Shown here in pieces: positions 45,447-54,602 of a DNA stretch of 63,053 bases. The position numbers and the translations under genes were made by a program. The notes below the pieces were generated by a model. That model did no database searches. It was given only the letters and a program-made list of their open reading frames with translations, and was not told the DNA's origin. Source of the stretch: Fibrobacterales bacterium Fibro_02. GTDB taxonomy: Bacteria > Fibrobacterota > Fibrobacteria > Fibrobacterales > Fibrobacteraceae. Position 1 is the stretch's first letter. Every line of letters starts with the position of its first letter. The stretch lies in the NCBI GenBank assembly GCA_001603905.1, contig LVAE01000011.1, forward strand, positions 1 through 63,053, read 5' to 3'.

Positions 45447-46460
45447 TTACTTGACAACAAACATTTCGAATCGTGTCGTCGAGAACATGTCTCGCTTAGC
45501 CTGCTTCAGTTCGATGTTCTGGATACCCATACGCACCGGAGAAGAAGAGAAAGCAACCAGGAATGCCTGCAAGTCGCTGAAGTCCGACGAGGACGTTACT
45601 TTGTACGTATATCGTTTGTAGACACCAAAGTCTTCGACGACAGGCTTGTCCAGACCAGCCAGTTGAACCTTGCTTGTTGCGGCCAGAGTCTTGAGAGCCT
45701 TGACTTCGCCAGCCACTTCCGCAGAAGTAACAAAGCTAGAGACAGCAGCCAGGTTCACGTTATTCACATTGTACTTACCGAAAGCGGTAATGTCCGTTGC
45801 CGGAGCATTTTCAGGCAGGGGCGGAGTCCTGAAGTCGGTACTTACCGCACGGATGCGATCCAGGAATGCCTTCTGGGATTCAGACTTGGCGGCAACGCCA
45901 CGCAGGTAGAAATAGTTCGGAGCCTGGAACACGCAGTCCGAGAAGCCAACATCATCAGGAGTCGTGGTGTTGAGGAATGCCACGAACTGTCCGAGAGCGG
46001 CCTTCTGGAACGAGATCTTTTCAAGCGGCAAGAAGGAGTTGTAATCCGTACGCTTGTTGTTGAACAGGACCTGCGGATTGATTTCACCCACGACCTGCTT
46101 CACGGTCACGGCATCACGTTCGCGCTTGATTGCTTCGGCGGCTGCGGCCTGAGCCTCGAGCGAACCACCGGCGGAAGTCCGCTGTCCTTCGCCCATCATC
46201 AAAGCGGAACGACTAGGATCCTCGGCACCAATCAAAGAAAGGTACTGGGCAGGCAGAAGTCCCTGCAACGGAGCGGGAACGCCAGCGACACTCAAGAAGC
46301 AGCTGAAAGCCACCACCACGAACAGGGCAGCAAGGGCAACCGTCAAGGCCTTCTTGCGAGACTTCTTCTGCAAGTCGGCAACGCTCGTCACATGGACCGG
46401 AGCGACGTTTTCCGCTTCAACCAGACGTTCAGCGGCATTAATCAAGTTCAAATGAATCAT
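45447..46460 (-). CDS. PilN/PilO-like inner-membrane protein
   Basis: About 337 residues from the ATG at 46460, preceded by GGAGGG. It has a short cytoplasmic N-terminus (MIHLNLINAAERL, like the INLLP segment of PilN that binds PilM), one membrane helix (ALTVALAALFVVVAFSCFLS near 55) and a periplasmic part with a helical region and a C-terminal ferredoxin-like segment (RYTYKVTSSSDFSDLQAFLV, VRMGIQNIELKQAKRD), as in PilO/PilN. It overlaps the pilM stop by 4 bp (ATGA). With PilM it would form the inner-membrane platform of a type IV pilus or related machine. Confidence 0.7.
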   Translation of the reverse strand: MIHLNLINAAERLVEAENVAPVHVTSVADLQKKSRKKALTVALAALFVVVAFSCFLSVAGVPAPLQGLLPAQYLSLIGAEDPSRSALMMGEGQRTSAGGSLEAQAAAAEAIKRERDAVTVKQVVGEINPQVLFNNKRTDYNSFLPLEKISFQKAALGQFVAFLNTTTPDDVGFSDCVFQAPNYFYLRGVAAKSESQKAFLDRIRAVSTDFRTPPLPENAPATDITAFGKYNVNNVNLAAVSSFVTSAEVAGEVKALKTLAATSKVQLAGLDKPVVEDFGVYKRYTYKVTSSSDFSDLQAFLVAFSSSPVRMGIQNIELKQAKRDMFSTTRFEMFVVK

Positions 46461-47371
46461 ACACCCTCCATCACATTCAGGGCAGCACCGATAGCGCCGG
46501 CGCAAGAAAGCACAGCGGCGGAATCTTCCGCCTCGATAGGCAGTCTAAGGTTCGAGAAGGAATCCATCGGGATTACCTGACAGTCCGAAAGCTTCTGGCG
46601 GAGACCGCCCACAAACATCATGTCGTTCGCCATATCGCCGCAAAGCTTGATCTGCTTTGTAACGATGGAGGCGTTTTCTTCCTGGGCAACGCGAATCTGT
46701 TCGGCAATGCCCGACACGAGGAACTGGTAAGCCTCTTCCGGAGTCTTGTTCACCAGCGAAAGCGTCGAGACGCAGCGGAGCGCCTGGAGGTTATCCTTGG
46801 TGAGCCAGAGCAGCGTCACACCGGCGTAGTCAGCCTTCACCACGCAGGTCAGTTCAGTCACATTTTCTGCGAAATCAACAAGATTCATGATGGAAAGCAC
46901 GTCGACATCCATCGCCTTCGGGGCAAGCATCTTGCTACGGAAGCCCTTGCGCAGGTTATCAACCCACTTTTCACGCACGGCAATCAGCATGACCGTAAAG
47001 CCAAGCGATTCCTCGCCACTCAAAATCTGGTAGTCAATAATATAGGCGTTCGCCTCGGCATTGGTAATCAGCGAGACGTACCACTTGATGTAGTCGTCCA
47101 TGTTCTTCGCCGCTTCGGGCGGAACAAAAACCTGACGGACAATGGACCTAAAGGCAGGGATCGAAACCGAAACGGCCTCAACCGACTCGATCTGGCAGTA
47201 TTCCAACCAGTTCTGCACGGCCGATTCAAAAGCGTAAACGTCATCGAGCGGACTAGCCTCCGTATCCAAGACTGCCGTCTTCAGAACGCGGCGTTCCGTC
47301 GCGTCCACAAGAGCCACTTTGAGGTTTGCATCCCCCGCTTCGACACCCATGTAAATCTTCGTATCACTCAT
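46457..47371 (-). CDS. pilM: PilM-like actin-fold protein
   Basis: 304 residues. It has the actin-like ATPase layout of PilM: an N-terminal phosphate-1 loop region (YMGVEAGDANLKVALVDATE), VEAVSVSIPAFRSIVRQVFV near 64, and C-terminal ADYAGVTLLWLTKDN and LCGDMANDMMFVGGLRQKLS. The usual GL(D/E) of the first motif reads GVEAGD. It sits under the inner membrane and binds the N-terminus of PilN. Only pilM and the PilN/O-like gene are present here; no pilP, pilQ, pilB or pilin is in the window. ATG without an obvious ribosome site. Confidence 0.75.
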   Translation of the reverse strand: MSDTKIYMGVEAGDANLKVALVDATERRVLKTAVLDTEASPLDDVYAFESAVQNWLEYCQIESVEAVSVSIPAFRSIVRQVFVPPEAAKNMDDYIKWYVSLITNAEANAYIIDYQILSGEESLGFTVMLIAVREKWVDNLRKGFRSKMLAPKAMDVDVLSIMNLVDFAENVTELTCVVKADYAGVTLLWLTKDNLQALRCVSTLSLVNKTPEEAYQFLVSGIAEQIRVAQEENASIVTKQIKLCGDMANDMMFVGGLRQKLSDCQVIPMDSFSNLRLPIEAEDSAAVLSCAGAIGAALNVMEGV

Positions 47372-47408
47372 ATTATCAACGACTTATGAAAAAATGTACA
47401 CTCTAAAA

Positions 47409-47855
47409 CTAATCAAAATTTACACCAGAAATCATGTTTTCCAACTTTTTCTTGCCAATTCCGGGCACTTTTTGCAAATCTGCACCCGATTTGAAGGGTC
47501 CCTGGGCCTCCCGGACGGCAATAATCTTCTCCGCGAGCTTGGGTCCGACCCCTTTCAAGGCACAAATTTCTTCGACCGTGGCAGTATTAATATGGATAGG
47601 CAAGGTCACTTTTGGGGCCGATTTATGCGTTTTTGGATGTTTTTCGCGCCCAACAGAGTCATTTTTTGACACAATAGATTTCGGTGACGCATTTACCCCC
47701 GAATTCTGGGCAAGAGTATCGGCCGACACGATCAAGGCATCCCCCACCTCGAACGTCTCGATGGACGGGAGTCCCCACGGCAGATAGCGCATCACAATTC
47801 CAAGGACCAGCAGACAGAGAGCCAGCCGGACCACGTTCCTTTCGGGACCATTCAT
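47409..47855 (-). CDS. ComEA-like helix-hairpin-helix protein
   Basis: 148 residues. One N-terminal membrane helix (VVRLALCLLVLGIVMRYLPW) and a Ser/Lys-rich linker lead to a C-terminal double helix-hairpin-helix (INTATVEEICALKGVGPKLA and FKSGADLQKVPGIGKKKLEN), as in ComEA, which binds incoming DNA at the membrane in transformation. The link with pilM next door fits a DNA-uptake theme. AGGAGG lies 7 nt before the ATG, flanked by GGTAACC/GGTTATCC, which could fold over the ribosome site. Confidence 0.85.
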   Translation of the reverse strand: MNGPERNVVRLALCLLVLGIVMRYLPWGLPSIETFEVGDALIVSADTLAQNSGVNASPKSIVSKNDSVGREKHPKTHKSAPKVTLPIHINTATVEEICALKGVGPKLAEKIIAVREAQGPFKSGADLQKVPGIGKKKLENMISGVNFD

Positions 47856-47895
47856 AGGATAACCTCCTTTGGTTACCCTCGACCACCAGTTATTT

Positions 47896-48597
47896 TTAAA
47901 ACGCCCTCGTCAGGGCAGCCTCGACGGCCGCTACGTCAGAAGGAACATCCACCGAAACGGACGGAAACGGGCTCTGGACTATGCGGATCGGACGTTTGCC
48001 CAAAATACGCATCTGCTCCAGGGAGCGTTCCTTTTCCACTTCACTTTGCGGCAAAGACGAGAACTCATCGCGGCACCGCCTGGAATAAGCATAAATGCCC
48101 TGATGCTGGAACCAGCGGGAAGCGTCCTCAACCGCTACCGACCGGGTAAAATCCAGCGCATAATCGCCTTTCACCAAAACCTTGACGACCGTCTTCAGTT
48201 CAGCCTCGGCCGGATTCAGCGGGCACGCGACCGTCACCCATTCGTCGGGATGACTTTCGAGTGCCGACGCCACATCACGAAGAACGGACGGTTCCACCAG
48301 GGGTTCGTCCCCCTGCAAGTTCACCACCAAGTCCAGGCCCAGCTCTTGCGCCGCCATGGCGACCCGGTCCGAACCGGTAGCTGCAGAGCCCGTCAAGACA
48401 AACTCAAATCCCGCCCGAGAGACTACCCCGGCAATTTCTTCAGAATCGGTCGCACAGACAATACGGTCGAAACATTCCGCCCGCACCGCTCGTTCCAGCG
48501 TGCGCACGATCATTTCTTTGCCGAGAATTTTAACCAGGGGCTTTCCGGGAAAACGGGACGACCCCATACGGGCAGGAACTATGCAATGCACAGCCAT
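47896..48597 (-). CDS. kdsB: CMP-KDO synthetase (3-deoxy-manno-octulosonate cytidylyltransferase)
   Basis: About 233 residues from the ATG at 48597. It activates KDO with CTP for lipid A core assembly, which shows a Gram-negative envelope. Motifs: the nucleotide loop IVPARMGSSRFPGKPLVKI at 5-23, VVNLQGDEPLV near 95 (metal-binding Asp) and the C-terminal VDVPSDVAAVEAAL. It is somewhat shorter than typical (about 245-250), mainly in surface loops. GGAATTTT precedes the ATG. It lies between gatC and the comEA-like gene on the same strand. Confidence 0.93.
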   Translation of the reverse strand: MAVHCIVPARMGSSRFPGKPLVKILGKEMIVRTLERAVRAECFDRIVCATDSEEIAGVVSRAGFEFVLTGSAATGSDRVAMAAQELGLDLVVNLQGDEPLVEPSVLRDVASALESHPDEWVTVACPLNPAEAELKTVVKVLVKGDYALDFTRSVAVEDASRWFQHQGIYAYSRRCRDEFSSLPQSEVEKERSLEQMRILGKRPIRIVQSPFPSVSVDVPSDVAAVEAALTRAF

Positions 48598-48627
48598 AAA
48601 ATTCCGCACCCCAAAGCAGATTCGGGA

Positions 48628-48915
48628 CTAGCCGCCAATCACCTTCGGAATGGCGAAGTGGTCGTTTTCGACCGCCGGGGCATTCATGAAAGCCTTTTCG
48701 AGCGAGAGACCCTGCACCGGGACATCTTCGCGGAGAATGGTTGCGCCGTTTTCGACAGCGGTCATCGGTTCCACGTCAGAAAGGTTCAGGGCCTTAAGGG
48801 CTTCCAGATGGTTCAGCATCTTGTCCAGGTGACCCTTCACGGATTCGATATCTTCTTCGGCGACTTCGAGCCTAGAAAGCTTCGCGAGTTTCAAAACTTC
48901 TTCACGTTCGAGCAT
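48628..48915 (-). CDS. gatC: Asp/Glu-tRNA amidotransferase subunit C
   Basis: About 95 residues from the ATG at 48915 (AGAGG upstream; the open frame above has no homology). EEVLKLAKLSRLEVAEEDIE and LNLSDVEPMTAVEN are the GatC signature, and the C-terminal AFMNAPAVENDHFAIPKVIG is highly typical. It stabilises GatA-GatB in the conversion of misacylated Glu-tRNA(Gln) or Asp-tRNA(Asn). gatA and gatB are not in the window. Confidence 0.95.
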   Translation of the reverse strand: MLEREEVLKLAKLSRLEVAEEDIESVKGHLDKMLNHLEALKALNLSDVEPMTAVENGATILREDVPVQGLSLEKAFMNAPAVENDHFAIPKVIGG

Positions 48916-48990
48916 AAAACCTCTTTTCTTACGGCCACAAAATAGCAAATAATTGAGCCCAAAAAGCAACTCAGAGTTGCTAAATGCGCC

Positions 48991-51486
48991 CTAGCCTACA
49001 ATTTGCAGCGCCGCATACTTCAAAATAATGGTGCGAATCGTCGGATCGTTCCCGAAGCGAACATCCACGCGGGCATTGTCGCCCGAGCCGTAGCACTTGA
49101 CAATCGTCCCGACACCGTACTTGGAGTGGCGTACACGGACTCCCGGATGGAACGGATTCTCGCTAAATTCGTCGAAGACTACACGCGGGCCGGACGGTTC
49201 CGCGGGCTTAGGCGGAGCCGCCACCTTGATCGGATTACGGTAGACGATGCGCTTGTCGTTCTTCTTCACGGAATTCGGGATAGAAGGCCGGCTAAAGCCG
49301 TGCGAGCCGAAGTTGTCCGGGCGCGAAGAACTGCCGCCAAAGCTACCCGACGGTCTACGCGGGAAACTGGGCGGAATGTTCGGGCGCGGCGGACGCGAGA
49401 ACTGTTGACTCGAGAAATCCTGGTTGAAGTCATCGCCACCGAAGCCACCACCAAAGCCTGAATCAAAGCAAGGCTTGAAATCCACAACGGACGGATCGAG
49501 TTCCTTCAGAAAACGCGACGGCGCGAACGGGCGAATGTTTCCTTGGAAGAACCGGCGTTCCGCGTGGTAAAGGTACAGCTGCTTTTCGGCACGGGTACAA
49601 CCCACGTAGAAAAGGCGGCGTTCTTCTTCCATCTGCTCGTTCATCTCGGCGCCCGACATCATCGAGGACATGCGGATAAGCGGGAAGATTTCTTCGTCGC
49701 AGCCCGCAATATGCACGGTATTAAACTCAAGGCCCTTCGCCATGTGGATCGTCATGAGCGTCACCTGGCCCTTAGAGTTATCCACCTTCTTGTCTGCATC
49801 GGTAAGGAGCGAAATATCCTGAAGGAAGGCATCGAGAGTCGCCCCCGGATGTTCTTCGTCGAATTCGCGGATGGCGTTCACCATTTCGTCTAAGTTGCCG
49901 ATGCGTTCATCGGCGGTAATCTCATCTTCCTTGCGCAGGAATTCCTTATAGCCCACGTCGTTAATGATGCGTTCCGCCAAAATCGGGAGCGGAGTTTCGC
50001 CCGCAGCAACCAGCGCCTTCCAGTTAAGAACCAGGTCCGTAAATCCCTTGAGCTTGGGGGCGGTACGGCCCACGCCATTCGCTTCGGAGAGCAGGTTTTC
50101 CCAGAAGGTTCCTTCTCCGTTGCGTTCGCGCTCCAGGATGTTTTCGACAGTCGTCTTGCCGATGGCTCGCGGCGGCGTGTTGATTACGCGCAGGTAGGCG
50201 GCATCGTCCTTTTCGTTAGCCAAGAGGCGCAAGTACGCGAGGACATCCTTGATTTCCTTGCGGTCCCAGAATCGCATGCCGCCAAAAATGACCGACGGAA
50301 TGCGGCGGTCATTCAGCGCCTTTTCCAAGGCGCGGGACTGCGCGTTCGTGCGGTAGAACACCGCCGTCTTCGCATAAAAATCGGGACCAGCCTTCGCAAT
50401 CGTATCGGCAATAGCAGAAGCTTCGCCACGGTCATCCATAAAGTGGCGCACATGAATAAGTTCGCCCGCATCTTCCTTGGAGAACACATTCTTCTGCATT
50501 TCTTGCGGACGGATGTTGTGCGCAATCACGGAACCAGCGCCCTTCACGATGTTTGCCGTGGAGCGGTAGTTGCGTTCAAGCTTTACAATCGTCACCGGGG
50601 CAAAGTCACGGTGGAAGTTACGAATAATCTTGATGTTCGCGCCGCGCCAGCCATAAATACTCTGGTCGTCGTCGCCCACCACCGTCACATTTTTTTGTTC
50701 ATTTATCAGCAATTTCAACAATTCATACTGGACGTCGTTGGTATCCTGGTATTCGTCCACCACCACATAACGGAATCGCTGTGCCAACTGATCAGCCAGT
50801 TTCGGCAATTTCTGCAACATATAAACGGTGTTGAATAGCAAGTCATCGAAGTCCATTGCGTTCGATTCCTTGAGACGCTTCTGGTATTCAGCATAATACT
50901 TCGCGCGCTTTTCTTCGTCGGCAAAGGTAGCCATTTCAAGCGCGATATCTGGCGTCTGCAACTGCGCAAATCCACCCTTGTTCAAAATGGTATTCTTGTA
51001 CTTCGAAATTGCCGCATGCAACTTTTTGACTTCGGAGGCTTCAAAGTTGTCGCCCAGGTCTTCCTTCAAGATTTCCTTGAGGATCCGCTTCTGGTCGTCG
51101 TCGTCGTAAATCGAAAAATTGCCATCGTACCACTGACCGCCCATGGCGGCCACCACCGATTCCTTCGAAAGGCAAAGCTTCAACAGGCGCAGGCACACGG
51201 AGTGGAAAGTCCCCATCCAGCTGAAGTTCATATTACAATCAAGCAACTTCTGGATACGCGACTTCATTTCACGCGCGGCCTTGTTCGTAAACGTCACCGC
51301 CAAAATACGGTCCGCCTCAACCCCGTGTTGCGAAACGAGGTGGGCAATCTTATAGGTAATGCAACGCGTCTTTCCCGAACCTGCACCCGCCAAAATCAGC
51401 ATCGGCCCGTCAATTTTTTTGGCAGCCGCCGCCTGCTCCGGGTTTAATTCACGATCAAGAACTGCACCATCTACAATGTTTGCCAT
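48991..51486 (-). CDS. pcrA: UvrD/PcrA-type DNA helicase
   Basis: About 831 residues from the ATG at 51486 (AGGAG 7 nt upstream; the TTG one codon earlier is less likely). Superfamily 1A motifs: Q motif LNPEQAAAAKK, motif I LAGAGSGKTRCITYK near 33, motif II VVDEYQDTN, motif III GDDDQSIYGWRGA, motif IV ERNYRSTANI, motif V VTLMTIHMAKGLEF, motif VI RRLFYVGCTRAEKQLYLYHA. It unwinds DNA in repair and replication restart. A Gly/Ser/Pro/Phe-rich linker (about 670-760) leads to a Tudor-like C-terminal domain (HPGVRVRHSKYGVGTIVKCY) that in PcrA binds RNA polymerase. It is divergent from dnaG. Confidence 0.95.
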   Translation of the reverse strand: MANIVDGAVLDRELNPEQAAAAKKIDGPMLILAGAGSGKTRCITYKIAHLVSQHGVEADRILAVTFTNKAAREMKSRIQKLLDCNMNFSWMGTFHSVCLRLLKLCLSKESVVAAMGGQWYDGNFSIYDDDDQKRILKEILKEDLGDNFEASEVKKLHAAISKYKNTILNKGGFAQLQTPDIALEMATFADEEKRAKYYAEYQKRLKESNAMDFDDLLFNTVYMLQKLPKLADQLAQRFRYVVVDEYQDTNDVQYELLKLLINEQKNVTVVGDDDQSIYGWRGANIKIIRNFHRDFAPVTIVKLERNYRSTANIVKGAGSVIAHNIRPQEMQKNVFSKEDAGELIHVRHFMDDRGEASAIADTIAKAGPDFYAKTAVFYRTNAQSRALEKALNDRRIPSVIFGGMRFWDRKEIKDVLAYLRLLANEKDDAAYLRVINTPPRAIGKTTVENILERERNGEGTFWENLLSEANGVGRTAPKLKGFTDLVLNWKALVAAGETPLPILAERIINDVGYKEFLRKEDEITADERIGNLDEMVNAIREFDEEHPGATLDAFLQDISLLTDADKKVDNSKGQVTLMTIHMAKGLEFNTVHIAGCDEEIFPLIRMSSMMSGAEMNEQMEEERRLFYVGCTRAEKQLYLYHAERRFFQGNIRPFAPSRFLKELDPSVVDFKPCFDSGFGGGFGGDDFNQDFSSQQFSRPPRPNIPPSFPRRPSGSFGGSSSRPDNFGSHGFSRPSIPNSVKKNDKRIVYRNPIKVAAPPKPAEPSGPRVVFDEFSENPFHPGVRVRHSKYGVGTIVKCYGSGDNARVDVRFGNDPTIRTIILKYAALQIVG

Positions 51487-51516
51487 CAAGCGCTCCTATA
51501 TGATATACGGATGTGC

Positions 51517-51542
51517 AATATAGCAAATATTTTTTCTATATT
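51517..51542. promoter_or_regulatory. Back-to-back promoters of pcrA and dnaG
   Basis: TTTTTCTATATT at 51531-51542 faces dnaG and ends 7 nt before its GTG. AATATA at 51517-51522 is the TATATT box facing pcrA, 30 nt from its ATG, with an AGGAG site in the leader. The two genes share a 63-bp gap. Confidence 0.6.
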
Positions 51543-51549
51543 AGCACCC

Positions 51550-53751
51550 GTGGCGTTCTACTCAAACGAAATCATTCAGCAGCTCAAGGCCCATGCGGAC
51601 ATCGCATCGGTCATCGAGAACTTTGTACCGCTGAAACGTTCGGGTAACGGGCGCTTCCTGGGCGTCTGCCCCTTCCACGACGACCGCAGCCCATCGATGA
51701 ACGTGAACCCAAGCCTAGGCATTTACAAGTGCTTTGCCTGCGGCGCGGGTGGCGACGTGTTCAAGTTTGTACAGGAACACGAAAAGATGGACTTCAAGGG
51801 AGCTGTTGAATGGGTCGCCAATTTTACCGGCTTTGCCCTCCCCCAGCTAGGTGCCCCCGAAAACAACGAAAAGACCGAAGAACGCGCCATGGTCCGCAGG
51901 CTAAATGAACTCGCCTGCGAATGGTTCGAACAGGAACTTTCACGTTCTCCCAAGGCTCTCGAATACCTTTCGAGCCGACACATTACCGATGAGACTCGCA
52001 AGCGATTCCATATCGGATACGCTCCCGACGGACGCGAAGGCTTTATCGGATACGCCGTGAAGAACGGTTTTTCGCCGCTGGACTGCGTGAAAGCGGGGCT
52101 TGCGGTCCAAAAGGAAAATGGTGGCATCTCGGACAAGTTCCGTGACCGTCTGATGATCGCCATCCAGAATATGTCGGGCATCATCGTTGCATTCGGCGGC
52201 CGCGACCTCTCTGGAAAAAGCCACGCCAAGTATATGAACAGCCCCGAAACGGAGCTCTATCTCAAGAGAGACATTCTTTTTGGGCTGTACCATAGCAAAC
52301 AAAGTATCGCCAAAGAACGCGAAGTGATTATTGTCGAAGGCTACTTTGACATGATCAGCCTTTTTCAGGGGGGCGTCACCAACGTGGTGGCCGCCTCGGG
52401 AACCGCCCTTACCGACCTGCACGCAGGTATTCTCGCCCGCTACGCTGAAAAGGCATACCTTGTATTCGACGGTGACGAGGCAGGTAGAAAAGCGACTTTC
52501 AACAGCTTAGCTATCGTACTCCCCAAGGGAATCGCGCCACGCATTTTTGCACTTTCGCGCCCAGACGGGACCAAGATCGACCCCGATAACTTTGTAAACG
52601 AGTTTGGAGCAGATGCGTTCAGAGAAGCCCTCAAGGGATCCGAGGACTGGCTTTCTTACCTGATGCGAATACGCGACATGGAAAGTCCCGAAGAACGCGC
52701 AAAGCTCGTCACCTTCGCGAAGTCGCTCGTCAAGAGTATCCCCGACCACGAACTGCGCAACCAGTACGTGAAATTGATTTCGGAACGATTCAACACGGAC
52801 CGTTCACTCTCGCAGGTAAAGGCCCTAAAGCCGCAAAAAAGTTTTGATGAACGTCGCCCCGCCCACGGAAACGGCGCACCTAACGCAAACGGCGAAAACG
52901 CAGAGGTCATCCCGCAGTTGGAACAGGAGGCAACCCTAAACTGGGCTTCAATTCCTCCGATGGAAATCCGCTTTGCAAACCTGGTGCTCCGCAACCCGAC
53001 TCTTATGGACCGCGCCCTGGAATACTTCGATATGGACTGGGCCGCAAGCGGAATCCAGATGTTCGAATCTCCGGTGGTCGAAGAATTCGTGAATTCCGCA
53101 ATCGCCCTGTACGCCGAAACGGGAGCCATGTCGCCCCAACTGCTTTACGACAACGTGTCGCCCACGCTCAAGCTGTTCCTGGAAGGGCTTCCCGAAGAAA
53201 AGTGGAAACCGCCCCAGGAAATTGTTGAATTCTACCAGACTCTCACCGTTCTTTCGACCAAGCTCTGCGACCGTCAAAAGCACCAGATTCCGCTAAATAC
53301 CAACGAGGCAGTCTCGGTGCGTATGCAGATGTCCAAGTTTACGCAGGGCATGCAGAAGCTGAACAACCTATTCAACGCCGAAAAAATCAACATTGACGCC
53401 TTTGCAGACCAGGTGGTACGCAGTAGGACTCCCCTGATGCAGTTCCAGGCAGCCATTCAAAGCGGCGAACCCGTTCAGGCCGAAATCACTCCGTCCATTC
53501 CCACGCATACTGCCGCACCCGCAGCTGCACCGCAAAATACGAAACCCAGCGCAGCACCGTTTGTCACCCCGCAACCGCAGCAGGCCCCTGCAGAATATGC
53601 CGATGAGCAAATGGCCGCAAGCGAGCCTTCCACGAACAATGACGAACCACCCGAAGGTTTCGAGCCTCCCCCACCCTCCGATGACGACGAGGAAGCCTAC
53701 TCCTACGGCAATGACGACAACTTCAACGAAGACTTTGACGACTTCGGGTAA
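51550..53751 (+). CDS. dnaG: DNA primase
   Basis: About 733 residues from the GTG at 51550. This start gives the expected N-terminus (VAFYSNEIIQQLKAHADIAS); an upstream ATG at 51511 would put the promoter box inside the gene. The zinc-binding domain is CPFHDDRSPSMN...YKCFACGAGGD. The TOPRIM core has VEGYFDMISLFQGG and VFDGDEAGRKA, and the RNA-polymerase motif is GYAPDGREGFIGY. It makes RNA primers at the fork. The C-terminus extends beyond the usual helicase-binding region as a Pro/Ala-rich stretch and a strongly acidic tail ending FNEDFDDFG. Confidence 0.95.
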   Translation: MAFYSNEIIQQLKAHADIASVIENFVPLKRSGNGRFLGVCPFHDDRSPSMNVNPSLGIYKCFACGAGGDVFKFVQEHEKMDFKGAVEWVANFTGFALPQLGAPENNEKTEERAMVRRLNELACEWFEQELSRSPKALEYLSSRHITDETRKRFHIGYAPDGREGFIGYAVKNGFSPLDCVKAGLAVQKENGGISDKFRDRLMIAIQNMSGIIVAFGGRDLSGKSHAKYMNSPETELYLKRDILFGLYHSKQSIAKEREVIIVEGYFDMISLFQGGVTNVVAASGTALTDLHAGILARYAEKAYLVFDGDEAGRKATFNSLAIVLPKGIAPRIFALSRPDGTKIDPDNFVNEFGADAFREALKGSEDWLSYLMRIRDMESPEERAKLVTFAKSLVKSIPDHELRNQYVKLISERFNTDRSLSQVKALKPQKSFDERRPAHGNGAPNANGENAEVIPQLEQEATLNWASIPPMEIRFANLVLRNPTLMDRALEYFDMDWAASGIQMFESPVVEEFVNSAIALYAETGAMSPQLLYDNVSPTLKLFLEGLPEEKWKPPQEIVEFYQTLTVLSTKLCDRQKHQIPLNTNEAVSVRMQMSKFTQGMQKLNNLFNAEKINIDAFADQVVRSRTPLMQFQAAIQSGEPVQAEITPSIPTHTAAPAAAPQNTKPSAAPFVTPQPQQAPAEYADEQMAASEPSTNNDEPPEGFEPPPPSDDDEEAYSYGNDDNFNEDFDDFG

Positions 53752-53855
53752 ACCGTTCGTCTGATTATAAGAAAAATTGATAAGACACGGGCCGCAAGTT
53801 TTTCTAAATTTGTGCCGTAAAAATTGATTCTAGCGCAAAAAGCGCCGGAGGTAAT

Positions 53856-54602
53856 ATGCTGTCCATCAAGAACCTGAAAGCAAGTATCGAAGACGGAACC
53901 CAAATTTTGAAGGGTATCAACCTGGAAGTCAAACCGGGCGAAGTTCACGCCATCATGGGCCCGAACGGGTCTGGCAAGAGTACGCTTTCAAAGGTAATCG
54001 CAGGCCACCCCGCCTATACCGTGAACGACGGTTCCGTGACTCTCGACGGCAAGGACCTGCTCTCGATGGAAATCTGCGACCGCGCCAATTCGGGCCTCTT
54101 CATCAGCACGCAGTACCCCACCGAAATTCCGGGCGTGAACAACGTGGAATTCTTGCAGATGGCGCTCAACTCCAAGCGCGCTTACCAGGGGCTTGAACCG
54201 CTCGCCGACGCCGACTTCAAGAAGCTTTGCGAAGAAAAGATGGCCATGCTCGAAATGGACGACCGTTACCGCGACCGCGGCGTGAACGACGGCTTTAGCG
54301 GCGGCGAAAAGAAGCGCAACGAAATTTTGCAAATGGCGATTCTGGACCCGAAGGTATCGTTCCTCGACGAAACGGACTCGGGACTCGACATTGACGCTCT
54401 CCGCATTGTGGCTCACGGTATCAACCAGATTATGTCGCCCGAAAAGGCCGTGATTCTGGTGACGCACTACCAGAGACTTCTGGACTACATCAAGCCGACT
54501 TACGTGCACGTGCTTCGCCACGGAAAAATCATCCTGAGCGGCGGCCCGGAACTTGCGCTGAAGCTTGAAGAACAAGGCTACGACTGGATCGAGGAAAACT
54601 AA
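53856..54602 (+). CDS. sufC: SufC-type ABC ATPase for iron-sulfur cluster assembly
   Basis: 248 residues. Walker A is MGPNGSGKSTLSKVIAGHPA near 33, the signature FSGGEKKRNEILQMAILDPK near 145, and the Walker B region reads VSFLDETDSGLDIDALRIVA, the unusual ETDSGLD form specific to SufC. It drives scaffold changes in the SUF complex. It is preceded by GGAGG at good spacing and a TTTTTCTAAATTT element further up. The stop codon overlaps the start of the next gene by one base. Confidence 0.96.
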   Translation: MLSIKNLKASIEDGTQILKGINLEVKPGEVHAIMGPNGSGKSTLSKVIAGHPAYTVNDGSVTLDGKDLLSMEICDRANSGLFISTQYPTEIPGVNNVEFLQMALNSKRAYQGLEPLADADFKKLCEEKMAMLEMDDRYRDRGVNDGFSGGEKKRNEILQMAILDPKVSFLDETDSGLDIDALRIVAHGINQIMSPEKAVILVTHYQRLLDYIKPTYVHVLRHGKIILSGGPELALKLEEQGYDWIEEN

